Source of the DNA: Pseudomonas fluorescens
GTDB taxonomy: Bacteria; Pseudomonadota; Gammaproteobacteria; Pseudomonadales; Pseudomonadaceae
NCBI RefSeq assembly: GCF_000730425.1
Contig: NZ_CP008896.1
Location: 2,852,001-2,916,000, forward strand
DNA: 64,000 nucleotides
Direction of reading: 5' to 3'
The translations under genes were made by a program, and so were the position numbers. Positions 29,035 through 41,072 of the stretch are shown in pieces. Numbering within the stretch: position 1 is the stretch's first letter; every line of letters begins with the position of its first letter. The notes beneath the pieces were generated by a model. That model was not told where the DNA came from. It did no database searches and saw only the letters and a program-made list of their open reading frames with translations.

Positions 29035-30855
29035 ATGGATGTTCGATCTCCCTTGGCCAGTCTTGGCCTGTGTGCAGTGCTGCTGGCGGCGAGCGGCTGC
29101 TCCCCCAGCGAGGAGCACAAGCAAGCCACTCTCGAAGAAAGAACCGCCCAGTTCGAACAGTCCCTGGACACCATCCAGGACCCTCGCCTCAAGGAGGCCG
29201 TAGGCGAACTGGGCGGCTCCCTGCTGCTGCTGGAGCGGGCGCGCATCAAGCTCGACGCCAAGCCTGTCGAGACCGAGTACGGGGAAGACACCCTGGCCGT
29301 GCTTGCGCACTACCCTACGCCGCAGGCGCTGGTGGATACCTACATCAACGGGCTGTTCGTCCTGCGCAAGAACTCGCACTCGGACTACCTGACCGATCTG
29401 CAACCGGTGTTCCCGTTCAGTTTCAACATGCCGGACCAGTTTCCCTTCCCCCATGGGCTGGAATGGCAATCGGTGACCCTGAGCAATAACAAGACCATCC
29501 CGTTCCAGCCGGAATGGTCGGAAACCGACCCCGGCATTCAGTTAAGCCCCAGCAGCTCCAACCTGACCAACCCGGACGACCTGACCGTCACCTATCCGTT
29601 CATCGAAGGCATCGAGACCGACAACAAGAGCCAGCCACAGCCTGTCACCCTCAAGGGTCAGGTAAAGGTGATTGCGCCGAGTAAAGTCCTGGCCTTCGAC
29701 CTGACCCGCAAAGACGTGGGCCAGAAACGCACCCAGGAAAACATCACGCTGACCCTGCTGGCCCTGGACAAAAACCACGCCGAGATCGAACTGACCAACG
29801 CCAGCCCCCTGGCGCCGCAAGTAGCGGATGAGTCGCCCAACCCGCTGCTGGTCCAGGCCCGGGACACCACCGGGCAGTTTCTTTCGCGTTCTGGCTCAAT
29901 CAACGAGAGCACCGCCCAGGTGGCGTTCTACGAGAAACAACTTGCGCAGATGCGCAAGCAGACAACCTGGTCCGAGGCCTTTGAAAAGCAGCTGGAAGAC
30001 GAGCAGAAAGCCTTTGAGCAAAAGCAGGCCAGCCACTACGCCAAGGTCTACTTCAACGGGGCGATCGATAGTCTGCGAGTCAGCGTGCTGGATTTCTCCA
30101 ATGCGACAATCACCCGCAAGGACCTGGAACTACCGATACGTCGCTTCGACAAGAACAGCCTGGAAAAAACCGTGCAGGAGCTCCCCATGCCGGTCACCGT
30201 GTACGACGATCAGGCTGCACAGTGGCTCCAAAGCGCCAGCCTCACTGAAGACCAGTTGAAAAGCAGCATCATCATCAGCCAGTCAGTGGAGGACGCCAGC
30301 GCCGCCCATATCACCTTCGACCATCCCTTCACGTTCAACGACGACCTGATCGGCTCCACACGCACCAGCAGCGACGCCCCACTGACATTTTTCACCGCAA
30401 ATGATCAAGGCAAGCGCGGCGAGCCCATCGAGTTGCCCACAGAAGCGTTTGAAGTCGACCCGTGGCGCGGCACGATCACTTACGACCTCAACTTGTTCCC
30501 GGAAAACCCGGCATTTGCCGTGGGATCGATCCCGCTGTTCCTGGCCACCATCGAGAAAAACACAGTCAACACCGCACAACTGCCCAAAGGACTGTCGATC
30601 AAGGGCAACGCATTGATTGTCGATCAGGCGCTCTTCCCTTCCGATAGCTGGCGATTCTTTGCCAAGGACGCCAGTGGCAACTACCTGAAGGAAATCCTTG
30701 GCGTCAGCCACCGCGCGGCTGAATACGGTACTGCCTTGTTTGATGTGCATTATTTTTATGGCCAACCGACCGAGCTTGAAACCTACCAGCGCACGGAGCT
30801 GAACACAGTGCAATACGGCTTCGAGGTCAAGCTGGACAAGCCCGAGACCAAATAA
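29035..30855 (+). CDS. large lipoprotein of unknown function
   Basis: This 606-residue protein has a signal peptide and lipobox LLAASGC, lipidated at Cys22. The mature N-terminus is helical and charged (SEEHKQATLEERTAQFEQSLDTIQD). A beta-rich middle with many T/V strands follows. A long helical stretch near 300-335 (YEKQLAQMRKQTTWSEAFEKQLEDEQKAFEQKQ) looks like a coiled coil, and beta-rich modules follow it. Residue +2 after Cys is Ser, not Asp, so outer-membrane sorting is expected. I recognise no family. It is monocistronic and divergent from yqhA. Confidence 0.82.
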   Translation: MDVRSPLASLGLCAVLLAASGCSPSEEHKQATLEERTAQFEQSLDTIQDPRLKEAVGELGGSLLLLERARIKLDAKPVETEYGEDTLAVLAHYPTPQALVDTYINGLFVLRKNSHSDYLTDLQPVFPFSFNMPDQFPFPHGLEWQSVTLSNNKTIPFQPEWSETDPGIQLSPSSSNLTNPDDLTVTYPFIEGIETDNKSQPQPVTLKGQVKVIAPSKVLAFDLTRKDVGQKRTQENITLTLLALDKNHAEIELTNASPLAPQVADESPNPLLVQARDTTGQFLSRSGSINESTAQVAFYEKQLAQMRKQTTWSEAFEKQLEDEQKAFEQKQASHYAKVYFNGAIDSLRVSVLDFSNATITRKDLELPIRRFDKNSLEKTVQELPMPVTVYDDQAAQWLQSASLTEDQLKSSIIISQSVEDASAAHITFDHPFTFNDDLIGSTRTSSDAPLTFFTANDQGKRGEPIELPTEAFEVDPWRGTITYDLNLFPENPAFAVGSIPLFLATIEKNTVNTAQLPKGLSIKGNALIVDQALFPSDSWRFFAKDASGNYLKEILGVSHRAAEYGTALFDVHYFYGQPTELETYQRTELNTVQYGFEVKLDKPETK

Positions 30856-30856
30856 C

Positions 30857-30886
30857 CTGTAAGAGCCGGCTTGCCGGCTCTTACAG
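30857..30886. repeat. single REP palindrome after the lipoprotein gene
   Basis: Perfect 13-bp arms CTGTAAGAGCCGG / CCGGCTCTTACAG flank CTTG. It lies between convergent genes and could act as a transcript end, although no U-run follows. Confidence 0.82.
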
Positions 30887-30896
30887 TGGTTGCGGT

Positions 30897-31220
30897 TTAC
30901 AGGTGCAAGGGCTGCTGAGGCCGCCCGCCATTGAGCTGGCGCAGGTGGGCCTGCAGGTGCAGGCACCATATCTGCGGGTCGTCTGCCAGCTCGTAGCCGT
31001 GCAGGGTCAAGCTTTGCACAATGGATTCAAGAATATTTTCCGCGACGAACGGCCCATGGAAGGGCCCTTGGGACTTGATGGTCGAGGGCTGCTCGCCAGT
31101 CATTCCGGCAGCAAACAGTAGCGTCCACATCCCGGTTTCCCCTGCAAGAGGGCGAATGGAGCATTCAATTCGGGTGACCAGGCCCAGGCACTGGCGGGTG
31201 AGGCAAAGGCTGCGCGGCAT
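30897..31220 (-). CDS. conserved hypothetical protein (PA4575-like)
   Basis: This 107-residue protein (MPRSLCLTRQCLGLVTRIECSIRPLAGETGMWTLLFAAGMTGEQPS) has no signal peptide or membrane helix. The ATG at 31220 follows GAGGG; a longer reading would start in non-conserved sequence. It lies directly downstream of the Lon-like protease gene on the same strand, with a REPIN in the 280-bp gap. Homologues occupy the same place in other pseudomonads, but no function is known. Confidence 0.72.
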   Translation of the reverse strand: MPRSLCLTRQCLGLVTRIECSIRPLAGETGMWTLLFAAGMTGEQPSTIKSQGPFHGPFVAENILESIVQSLTLHGYELADDPQIWCLHLQAHLRQLNGGRPQQPLHL

Positions 31221-31397
31221 GGCGGCGACCCTCGGTAGATCCGGTGTTCGGCCTCCAGACATAAGGCCGTCTCTATCTCATGACTCCTGTAACTATCCCT
31301 TGAGCTGAGAATAGAAGAAAACCGCTACAAACCAAGGTTCTAGGGACCAACGGCGATTGGCCCCGAAAACCCAGCCAAAAATATGGCACCCTCTCTC

Positions 31398-31486
31398 TGT
31401 AGGAGTCGGCTTGCCGGCGATAGCGATTCATCAGCTACCGTCCTGCCAGCAGGTCAGGTGCCATCGCCGGCAAGCCGGCTCCTACA
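31398..31486. repeat. REPIN, TGTAGGAGC class, after the Lon-like protease gene
   Basis: Halves TGTAGGAGTCGGCTTGCCGG and CCGGCAAGCCGGCTCCTACA are inverted around about 45 bp. Confidence 0.92.
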
Positions 31487-31500
31487 AGGGGAACGCGGCA

Positions 31501-33939
31501 TCAGGTTGGCTTGGCTTCAGCCAGCGCCTGCTGCGCCAGTTCCTTTTCCGCTTCCTTGAGGTCTTCTTCGCTGATCATCTCGGCAATCGCCCGCAGACGC
31601 TCAACCACGCGGGCGTTGACGCTGCCCTCGGGAAATTGCCCTTCGGCATCCGGCTCACCGGCAGGCTCGCCCACCAACAGGCTCAGCGCCTCGTCGGCCT
31701 GGCGCACGGCATACACATGGAACTGTCCTGCGCGCACAGCCTGCAAGACCTTCTCATCGAGCATCAGCGTCGCAACGTTGGCCTGGGGAATGATCGCTCC
31801 CTGCTCGCCCGTCAAGCCACGAGCCTCGCAAAGGCGGAAGAAGCCTTCGATCTTCTCGTTGACCCCACCCACCGCCTGCACTTCACCGAACTGGTTGATT
31901 GAGCCGGTAATGGCAAAGCACTGCTTGAGCGGCGTCTTCGACAACGCCGAAATCAACGTGCAGGCCTCGCCCAGGGAAGCGCTGTCGCCATCGACGTAAC
32001 CGTAGGATTGCTCCAGGGCGATGCTCGCAGAGATCGCCAGGGGGAATTCCTGGGCATAACGGCTGCCCAGGTAACCGGTGAGGATCATCACGCCTTTGGA
32101 GTGGATCGGCTGACCGAGGTTGACCTCGCGCTCGATATCGACAATACCGCTGCCGCCCGGATACACCGTGGCAGAGATCCGCGCCGGCACACCGAACGCC
32201 GAATCACCGACCTCCAGCACCGTCAGCCCGTTGCACTTGCCCACGGCCGCGCCAGCGGTGTCGATCAGGATCACCCCGGCGAGCATGTCGTCAAGAATCC
32301 GCGCTGAAACCCGGCCGGTACGCGTAGCCTTGGCCTTCAGTGCACGCTCGATATGCCCGGCGTCGGTGCGCTCGTCACCCGCCAGGTGACGAATGAAGTC
32401 CGCCTCGCTGACCAGTTGAAACAGGTCGCCGATACGCGCCGACAAACGTCCCTGGTGCTCTGCCAGCCGTGCACTGTAGGTCGCCAGCCGCGCCACCGCA
32501 TCCGAGGTCAGCGGCGCCATGCCTTCTTCCGAGGTCCGGGTTTTCAGCAACTGGGCAAACTGCTCCAGGCTTTCATCGACCATCGGGATATCTTCATCGA
32601 AATCCACCAGCACCCGGAACATCTCCTGGAAGTCCGGATCCAGGTCTTGCAGGGTGTAGTACAACGAGCGGGCGCCGATGATGATGACCTTGACCTGCAA
32701 CGGGATCACTTGTGGGTTGAGGGTCACGGTGGCCAGGCGGCCCAGTTCGCCCAGTGGCGACTCCATCTTCAGCTTGCGCGATTGCAGGGCGCGCTTGAGC
32801 GCGTCCCAGACAAACGGCTCGCTGAGCATTTTCTCGGCTTCCAGGATCAGGAAGCCGCCATTGGCGCGGTGCAACGCCCCCGGGCGCAGTTGCCGATAGG
32901 TGGTATAGAGCGCGCCCTGGTCGGTGCTGTACTCGATCCGGCCAAACAGGTTGTCGTAGGTCGGATGCGGTTCGAATACCACCGGGGCGCCGCCATTGAG
33001 CGCATGGCCCACTACCAGGCTCGGGCAGTACTGCTCTTCGAGCAGCTTGCGCGCCTGGGCGTCGGTTTTCGCGTCATCTACCAGCAACTCGACCACGGTC
33101 TTGAGCAGATAAACCTGCATCGCCTGCAGGTAGCCGCAGACGCCGGCGTTCTCGGCATACTTCTCCGACAGCGGCGCCAGCAATGGCTGCAAGGCCAGGG
33201 TGATGGTTTCTTCGTTGAACTGGCGCATCTGGTTGTTGGACTCGCGCTTCCACTGCGGCAGGCTGGCGAGTTCTTCGTTGAGGCGCTCTTCGAGCTCGGA
33301 AATATCGGTGTGAAAACGCTCACGGTCGGCTTCGGGCAGTTGCGAGAACTCAGCCTCGTCCAGGGCCTTGCCATCGAGCATCGGGGTAAAGGCGATATTG
33401 CTGCTGTCACGGTACAGCGCCACGTCCTTTTCCAGGGCCAGGCGCTCGATCACATCCAGGGCACGGTCATAGCGCTGGTTGAAGGCGCGGTCGATGGCAC
33501 TTTTGCGTTGTTGATAGGTAGGGTGCTCGAACACCGCCGGGAAGGTGGCGACCAGATTATCGATCAAGCCACTGATATCGGCGATGAACGGGGCCGCACC
33601 GCCCGCCGGCAACTCCAGGGCCCGGGGCTCGCGAGGCTCGTCGAAGTTATTGACGTAGACCCAGTCTGCCGGGGTCTGCAAGCGCTTGCCTTCGGCCTTG
33701 AGGTAGCGCTTGACGAACGAAAAGCGACCGGTACCGGGCTCGCCCATGACAAATACGTTGTAACCGGGACGTGGCATGGCCACACCGAACTGCAACGCTT
33801 CAACCGCGCGTTCCTGGCCAAGCACACCGCGAAAGGGCTCCAAGTCATTAGTGGTCGAGAAGCTGAACTGTTCAGCGGAGAAAGGACGAGTCAGCGCTTC
33901 GGGCGCTAGACGCAAGCTGGCAGCAACAGGATCAGGCAT
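31501..33939 (-). CDS. Lon-like (LonB/YcbZ-type) AAA ATP-dependent protease
   Basis: This 812-residue protein has a Walker A near residues 66-72 (GEPGTGR) split from the rest of the AAA module by a long helical insert (about 110-300). A second nucleotide-domain half follows (GALHRANGGFLILEAEKML). The C-terminal S16 protease domain has catalytic Ser near 653 in GDSASLGEA and Lys near 696 in GGVNEKIEGFF. No Lon N-terminal substrate domain is present. It resembles E. coli YcbZ more than Lon itself. Substrates are unknown. Confidence 0.9.
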   Translation of the reverse strand: MPDPVAASLRLAPEALTRPFSAEQFSFSTTNDLEPFRGVLGQERAVEALQFGVAMPRPGYNVFVMGEPGTGRFSFVKRYLKAEGKRLQTPADWVYVNNFDEPREPRALELPAGGAAPFIADISGLIDNLVATFPAVFEHPTYQQRKSAIDRAFNQRYDRALDVIERLALEKDVALYRDSSNIAFTPMLDGKALDEAEFSQLPEADRERFHTDISELEERLNEELASLPQWKRESNNQMRQFNEETITLALQPLLAPLSEKYAENAGVCGYLQAMQVYLLKTVVELLVDDAKTDAQARKLLEEQYCPSLVVGHALNGGAPVVFEPHPTYDNLFGRIEYSTDQGALYTTYRQLRPGALHRANGGFLILEAEKMLSEPFVWDALKRALQSRKLKMESPLGELGRLATVTLNPQVIPLQVKVIIIGARSLYYTLQDLDPDFQEMFRVLVDFDEDIPMVDESLEQFAQLLKTRTSEEGMAPLTSDAVARLATYSARLAEHQGRLSARIGDLFQLVSEADFIRHLAGDERTDAGHIERALKAKATRTGRVSARILDDMLAGVILIDTAGAAVGKCNGLTVLEVGDSAFGVPARISATVYPGGSGIVDIEREVNLGQPIHSKGVMILTGYLGSRYAQEFPLAISASIALEQSYGYVDGDSASLGEACTLISALSKTPLKQCFAITGSINQFGEVQAVGGVNEKIEGFFRLCEARGLTGEQGAIIPQANVATLMLDEKVLQAVRAGQFHVYAVRQADEALSLLVGEPAGEPDAEGQFPEGSVNARVVERLRAIAEMISEEDLKEAEKELAQQALAEAKPT

Positions 33940-34204
33940 CGGGCTTCCTTACATCAGGCGGGGCAATGGCGGCATTCTGGCGCCGTGCGTAGCTGGCTGG
34001 CAAGGCACGACTGAGGTAAAGCATAGACACGGGAGGCGGCGTGCAAAAAAACCGGTCTGCATTGATTGTTTTACAAAAACCCACGGAACCCTTGGAACGT
34101 GCCTAAACTCCAAACTGCGCGGGTTGGACTAATAACTGGCCCCTAGGGTGCTTTGCGGCATCTGAACCCTTGTCCATTGGTTTGCACACTAAGAGAACAA
34201 AGCT

Positions 34205-34693
34205 ATGAAACGGATCCTTCTCGGTACTCTCTTCACCGTTGTCTCCCTCAATGCAATGGCCGAAGCGCCAGGTGGCCCGAACTGCGGTTGGGGCAACATG
34301 CTGTTCGAGGGTCAGCGCGGCACTCCCGCACACTTCCTGGCCTCAACCACCAACGGCACCTCCGGTAACGCCACCTTCGGCATGACGTCGGGCACCAACG
34401 GTTGCAGCACCAACAGCGCGTTGACTTACGGCGGCAAATCGTGGATTGCCATGAATGGCATGATGAACGAGCTGTCCGAAGACATGGCCAAAGGCAATGG
34501 CGAAGCACTGACTACCTACGCCGTGGTACTGGGCGTGGCTCCGGAAGATCGCGACCACTTTGCCGCAGTGACTCACGAACACTTCCAACAGATCTTCAGC
34601 AAGGCTGACGTGACGGCAGAAGACGTGCACTCCAACACCATCGCTGTTCTCAAGGGCGACGCCCGCCTGGCGAAATACGCGACCCAGGCTTAA
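34205..34693 (+). CDS. DUF3015 family secreted protein
   Basis: This 162-residue protein has a signal peptide (MKRILLGTLFTVVSLNAMA). A Gly/Asn/Thr-rich mature N-terminus (PGGPNCGWGNMLFEGQRGTP) with two Cys, likely a disulfide, is followed by a helical C-terminus. It matches DUF3015. A terminator follows, but DUF4105 starts about 90 bp later on the same strand, and the pair is kept together in Pseudomonas. Function unknown. Confidence 0.88.
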   Translation: MKRILLGTLFTVVSLNAMAEAPGGPNCGWGNMLFEGQRGTPAHFLASTTNGTSGNATFGMTSGTNGCSTNSALTYGGKSWIAMNGMMNELSEDMAKGNGEALTTYAVVLGVAPEDRDHFAAVTHEHFQQIFSKADVTAEDVHSNTIAVLKGDARLAKYATQA

Positions 34694-34702
34694 GCTCGGC
34701 CT

Positions 34703-34737
34703 GCCCGCGCCTTACCCGGCGCGGGTTTTATTTTTTG
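34703..34737 (+). terminator. terminator after the DUF3015 gene
   Basis: CCCGCGCC/GGCGCGGG arms with a 6-nt loop are followed by TTTTATTTTTT. Confidence 0.9.
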
Positions 34738-34784
34738 GACCTGCCCGCTTTGGGTCTTTATTTATTCCGACTTAAGTTGCCCCT

Positions 34785-36638
34785 ATGCTCAAACGCCTTG
34801 CCTGCCTGGCACTCTTCGCCTGCGCCCCGCTATCTGCGGCGCCGCACCTTGATGATCAACGTTTGCAGCCATTGGCCAATGATCCTTTCTGGCTCTCACT
34901 GGGGCACTACGAAGCCGGCAAGCTCAAAGGCTGGCGCAGCTATGTCAGCGACCAGAAATTCTTCCTCGCCAAAGACGGTGCACACCACCCGGACGCAGAA
35001 CTCAAGGCCACCGTCGAGGCGCTATACGCCCCGGCCAGCCTCGGTGAAAAACATGCCCAATGCGTGTATCCGGCCCGTACCCGCTGGCTCAAGGACCAGT
35101 TGCAACTGACCGATCTGCCTGCCGTGGACTGCGCCGAGTTCAAGCAATGGTTCAAGGACGTCGCGCCCCACAGCGCAGTGATGATCTTCCCCGCGGCCTA
35201 TCTCAACAGCCCGTCGTCGATGTTCGGCCATACCTTGCTGCGTATCGACCAGGCCGATGTGCAAAGCAACAAGACCGCCCTGCTCAGTTATGCAATCAAC
35301 TTCGGCGCCTATATTGAAGGCTCGGACAACAGCATCCTCTACGCCTGGAAAGGCTTGATGGGCGGTTATCCCGGTCTGTTTGCCCTGGTGCCCTACCAGG
35401 AAAAACTCTCGGAATACCGCAGCCTGGAAAACCGCGACCTGTGGGAATACCGCCTGAACCTGACCCAGGTCGAGACCGAACGCATGGTCGAACATGTGTG
35501 GGAACTCAAGCAGATCCAGTTCGACTACTTCTTCTTCGATGAAAACTGCTCATACCGCCTGCTGGAACTGCTGCAAGTGGCTCGCCCCGGCCTGCGCCTG
35601 ACCGAACAGTTCCCGCTCACCGCCATTCCCACCGACACGGTAAAAGCGGTGAAGGACGCGGGCCTGGTGGAAAAAATCGACTATCGCCCGTCCCGCGAAC
35701 GCGAGTTACTGGAGCGCGCCAAGCCCCTGGACAGCGACGAGCAGCAATGGGTGCTTAAGGTCAGCGACGACCAGAAACAGCTGCAGGACCCGGCATTCAA
35801 GGCTATTGCCAAAGACCGCCAGGCCCTGATCATCGACGCGGCCTACCGCTTGGGCCGTTACCGCGCCAACGGTCTTGAGCGCGACAGCGAACGCTCCCAG
35901 CGCAGTTTCGAGCTGCTGCGGGCGATCAACCAGAACCCGGCACCCGACCTGCAGATCGAGCGCCCTGGCCTGCCCGAGAACGGCCACGAATCGCGCACCT
36001 GGCAAGCCGGCATCGGTACTCGGGGCGACAAAGCCTTCGGCGAGTACGGCCTGCGCATGGCTTACCACGACCTCAACGACAACGCCGAAGGCTTCCCCCT
36101 GGGCGCACAGATCGAGATCCTGCAAATGAAATTGCGCCAGTACGAAGGCAACAACTGGCAATTGCAGCAACTGGACCTGGCCACCATCCGCTCACTGACC
36201 CCGCGCAATGAGCTGCTGCAGCCACTGTCCTGGCAGGTCACCGGCGGCCTGGAGCGGGTGCCGGGCAAACACGATGACGAAACCCTGGTCAGCCACGTCA
36301 ACGGCGGCGCCGGCGGCACCTGGCAACTGCACGACGACATGCTCGGCTTCGCCCTCGGCACCGTGCGCGTGGAACATAACAACGACTTCAGCGAGTTCAT
36401 CTCCCCGGCGGCCGGTTTCAACACGGGGCTGTTGTGGAAAAACCCATTGGGCAACCTGAGCCTGGAAGCCAAGGGTGACTTCTTCATCAATGGCGAAGTA
36501 CGGCGCAGCATCAGCCTCAATCAGCAGTGGGAAATATCGCGAAACCTCGGTGTGCGCCTGACTGCGCAACGGGAGTTCAGCCACTTGGCGACGCCGGTGA
36601 ATGAAGTGATGCTTGAAGTGAAGTGGTATCACTACTGA
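34785..36638 (+). CDS. DUF4105 (Lnb-type N-terminal) outer-membrane or periplasmic protein
   Basis: This 617-residue protein has a signal peptide (MLKRLACLALFACAPLSAA). The DUF4105 catalytic-like region lies at about 110-270, with SPSSMFGHTLLRI, a His followed by ENCSYRLLELL, the conserved His/Cys pair of NlpC/P60-like papain-fold enzymes. The C-terminal about 230 residues alternate like outer-membrane strands and end in KWYHY, an aromatic terminus expected for BAM substrates. It may be a membrane-bound peptidase or acyltransferase, but activity is not established. Confidence 0.85.
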   Translation: MLKRLACLALFACAPLSAAPHLDDQRLQPLANDPFWLSLGHYEAGKLKGWRSYVSDQKFFLAKDGAHHPDAELKATVEALYAPASLGEKHAQCVYPARTRWLKDQLQLTDLPAVDCAEFKQWFKDVAPHSAVMIFPAAYLNSPSSMFGHTLLRIDQADVQSNKTALLSYAINFGAYIEGSDNSILYAWKGLMGGYPGLFALVPYQEKLSEYRSLENRDLWEYRLNLTQVETERMVEHVWELKQIQFDYFFFDENCSYRLLELLQVARPGLRLTEQFPLTAIPTDTVKAVKDAGLVEKIDYRPSRERELLERAKPLDSDEQQWVLKVSDDQKQLQDPAFKAIAKDRQALIIDAAYRLGRYRANGLERDSERSQRSFELLRAINQNPAPDLQIERPGLPENGHESRTWQAGIGTRGDKAFGEYGLRMAYHDLNDNAEGFPLGAQIEILQMKLRQYEGNNWQLQQLDLATIRSLTPRNELLQPLSWQVTGGLERVPGKHDDETLVSHVNGGAGGTWQLHDDMLGFALGTVRVEHNNDFSEFISPAAGFNTGLLWKNPLGNLSLEAKGDFFINGEVRRSISLNQQWEISRNLGVRLTAQREFSHLATPVNEVMLEVKWYHY

Positions 36639-36672
36639 CCCACTTCTACCGCCACATACCGTTTAGAGGTAA

Positions 36673-36855
36673 AAAGACAGCGATGAGGTCAAGGCCCCCC
36701 AGCGGGTCGAACAAGTGATCAACAAGGTTCGCGATTTGGCACAAACCCTTGGCGCCAACCCCGACGTCACTGAACAGGTATATCGCGCGATGATTGCTGC
36801 CTTCATCCAGCAGGAACTGGCCGAACACGCTGCGTTCGCGCAACCCTCGGCATAA
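36673..36855 (+). pseudogene. 3' relic of a chorismate mutase (AroQ-type) gene
   Basis: A 60-codon open stretch without a start codon reads KDSDEVKAPQRVEQVINKV and ends in AAFIQQELAEHAAFAQPSA before TAA. This is the C-terminal part of an AroQ chorismate mutase / isochorismate-pyruvate-lyase-like helix bundle (R-V-x-x-V-x-x-K-V-R then Y-R-x-M-I). An in-frame TAA lies immediately upstream, and the 5' two-thirds, including the N-terminal active-site residues, are gone. It sits after DUF4105 in a 336-bp gap that otherwise holds nothing I can name. Confidence 0.7.
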
Positions 36856-36974
36856 CCTGGCCCGCCACGGAAGATTTGCTGTCCAAACAAATTGCTCACC
36901 CGGCTTTCACGTCTACCCGACGAATCCCCTTCTAGACTTCCCTTATCTGCCGCTCAACGGCCTGGGAGTATGAG

Positions 36975-37331
36975 ATGTGGCGGTTCGCTGTGATGCTGGG
37001 TGTGGTAATGGCGCTTTCAGGGTGCCAGTCCACCCGCGATGAGTTACTGGCCAAGGGTTATCCACCGGCCTTTGCCGACGGTTTTGACGATGGCTGCAAC
37101 AGTGGGCGCCAGGCGGCGGGGGTGATCACCGGGGAATTTCGCAAGAACGTCCCACGCTATCTGAAAGACCGCGCGTACGCCGAAGGTTGGGAAGACGGCT
37201 TTCGCCAATGCAAGGCCATGCGCGAGAGCGAAGATCGCAATGACTATAAGGACCGGCATTGGGACGAACGTGAACGCGCCTGGCAGCAGGAGAAGGATCG
37301 CGATGCCGCCAGGGCCTACCGCCGCCAATAA
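36975..37331 (+). CDS. small lipoprotein of unknown function
   Basis: This 118-residue protein has lipobox ALSGC, lipidated at Cys17, after a short signal (MWRFAVMLGVVM). The mature part contains paired helical GxxxG-like segments (YPPAFADGFDDGCNSGRQAAG and RAYAEGWEDGFRQC) and a very charged tail rich in Asp/Arg (ERERAWQQEKDRDAARAYRRQ). GGGAG precedes the ATG at 36975. The repeat of aDGf/eDGf motifs suggests a small helical repeat protein. No function is known. Confidence 0.83.
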   Translation: MWRFAVMLGVVMALSGCQSTRDELLAKGYPPAFADGFDDGCNSGRQAAGVITGEFRKNVPRYLKDRAYAEGWEDGFRQCKAMRESEDRNDYKDRHWDERERAWQQEKDRDAARAYRRQ

Positions 37332-37343
37332 AACCACACACCC

Positions 37344-37415
37344 TGTAGAAGCTGGCTTGCCAGCGATGGCGACCGAAAGATCATCCGCCCTCATCGCCGT
37401 CAAACCGGCTCCTAC
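37344..37415. repeat. REPIN, TGTAGGAGC class, after the small lipoprotein gene
   Basis: Inverted halves TGTAGAAGCTGGCTTGCC and CAAACCGGCTCCTAC are slightly decayed. They lie between convergent genes. Confidence 0.82.
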
Positions 37416-37434
37416 CGTTGCTCAGCGTTATGGC

Positions 37435-38829
<1,395 letters not shown>

Positions 38830-38832
38830 TCA

Positions 38833-38861
38833 TGTCGCACCGCGACAGGGCAAAATGTCGC
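38833..38861 (-). promoter_or_regulatory. candidate ArgR operator upstream of gdhA
   Basis: TGTCGC occurs three times in 29 bp: a perfect 6-3-6 inverted pair at 38833-38847 and a direct repeat at 38856-38861, 23 bp from the first. Pseudomonas ArgR half-sites begin TGTCGC and are arranged in tandem about 21 bp apart, and ArgR is known to repress gdhA in P. aeruginosa. The trailing AA of the half-site consensus is imperfect here. It lies 61-89 bp before the gdhA start. Confidence 0.55.
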
Positions 38862-38960
38862 TTTTGTGAATTTAAATGGTGCATTAGATATAAATAACTG
38901 AGTCTTAACGCCCCAAAAAGGGTATTTCGGCTTAAAGCATGCACCACTGGTTAAACCGCT

Positions 38961-39042
38961 TTCGCGAGCAAGCCCGCTCCCACATTCGACCGCACTCCAA
39001 GGTTGAAACTCGATCAAATGTGGGAGCGGGCTTGCTCGCGAA
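38961..39042. repeat. REPIN, GTGGGAGCGGGC class, halves facing outward
   Basis: CGCGAGCAAGCCCGCTCCCACA and its inverse TGTGGGAGCGGGCTTGCTCGCG are separated by about 35 bp. It lies between gdhA (upstream side) and the ettA terminator. The 350-bp gap 38773-39122 otherwise holds the candidate ArgR site, AT-rich promoter sequence and the ettA terminator. Confidence 0.93.
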
Positions 39043-39074
39043 TGAATTCAACGCGGTATCCCCGAAACACAGGC

Positions 39075-39106
39075 AAAAAAAACGGAGCCCGAAGGCTCCG
39101 TTTTTC
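39075..39106 (-). terminator. ettA terminator
   Basis: On the minus strand, AAACGGAGCC/GGCTCCGTTT arms are followed by eight T, 17 bp past the ettA stop. Confidence 0.92.
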
Positions 39107-39122
39107 AAACCACCGGCCCGAT

Positions 39123-40787
<1,665 letters not shown>

Positions 40788-41072
40788 GGTGAACCTAGCG
40801 TCAGTGACTGATGAATTGAGCGGGCGAAGCCCGTGCCAGGCCATGCGCGGCGCGGGCCGTTGATCGTGATCAATGCCCGCGTGCGGAAAAAGCCTGATTG
40901 TCTGGGGCTGGAACGCCCTCGCGTAACCGGCAAAGCTACCTCAATGCGCTTGACCCGTCCAGCCAAGCGGGACTGGCACTTTGCCACAACTCAAGGCATG
41001 CTAGCCGCCCTCCGGGCGTCCGGCTTATAGTGCACGTCGCGCGCCAGTCCAGCCAAACCGCAGGATCACAGC

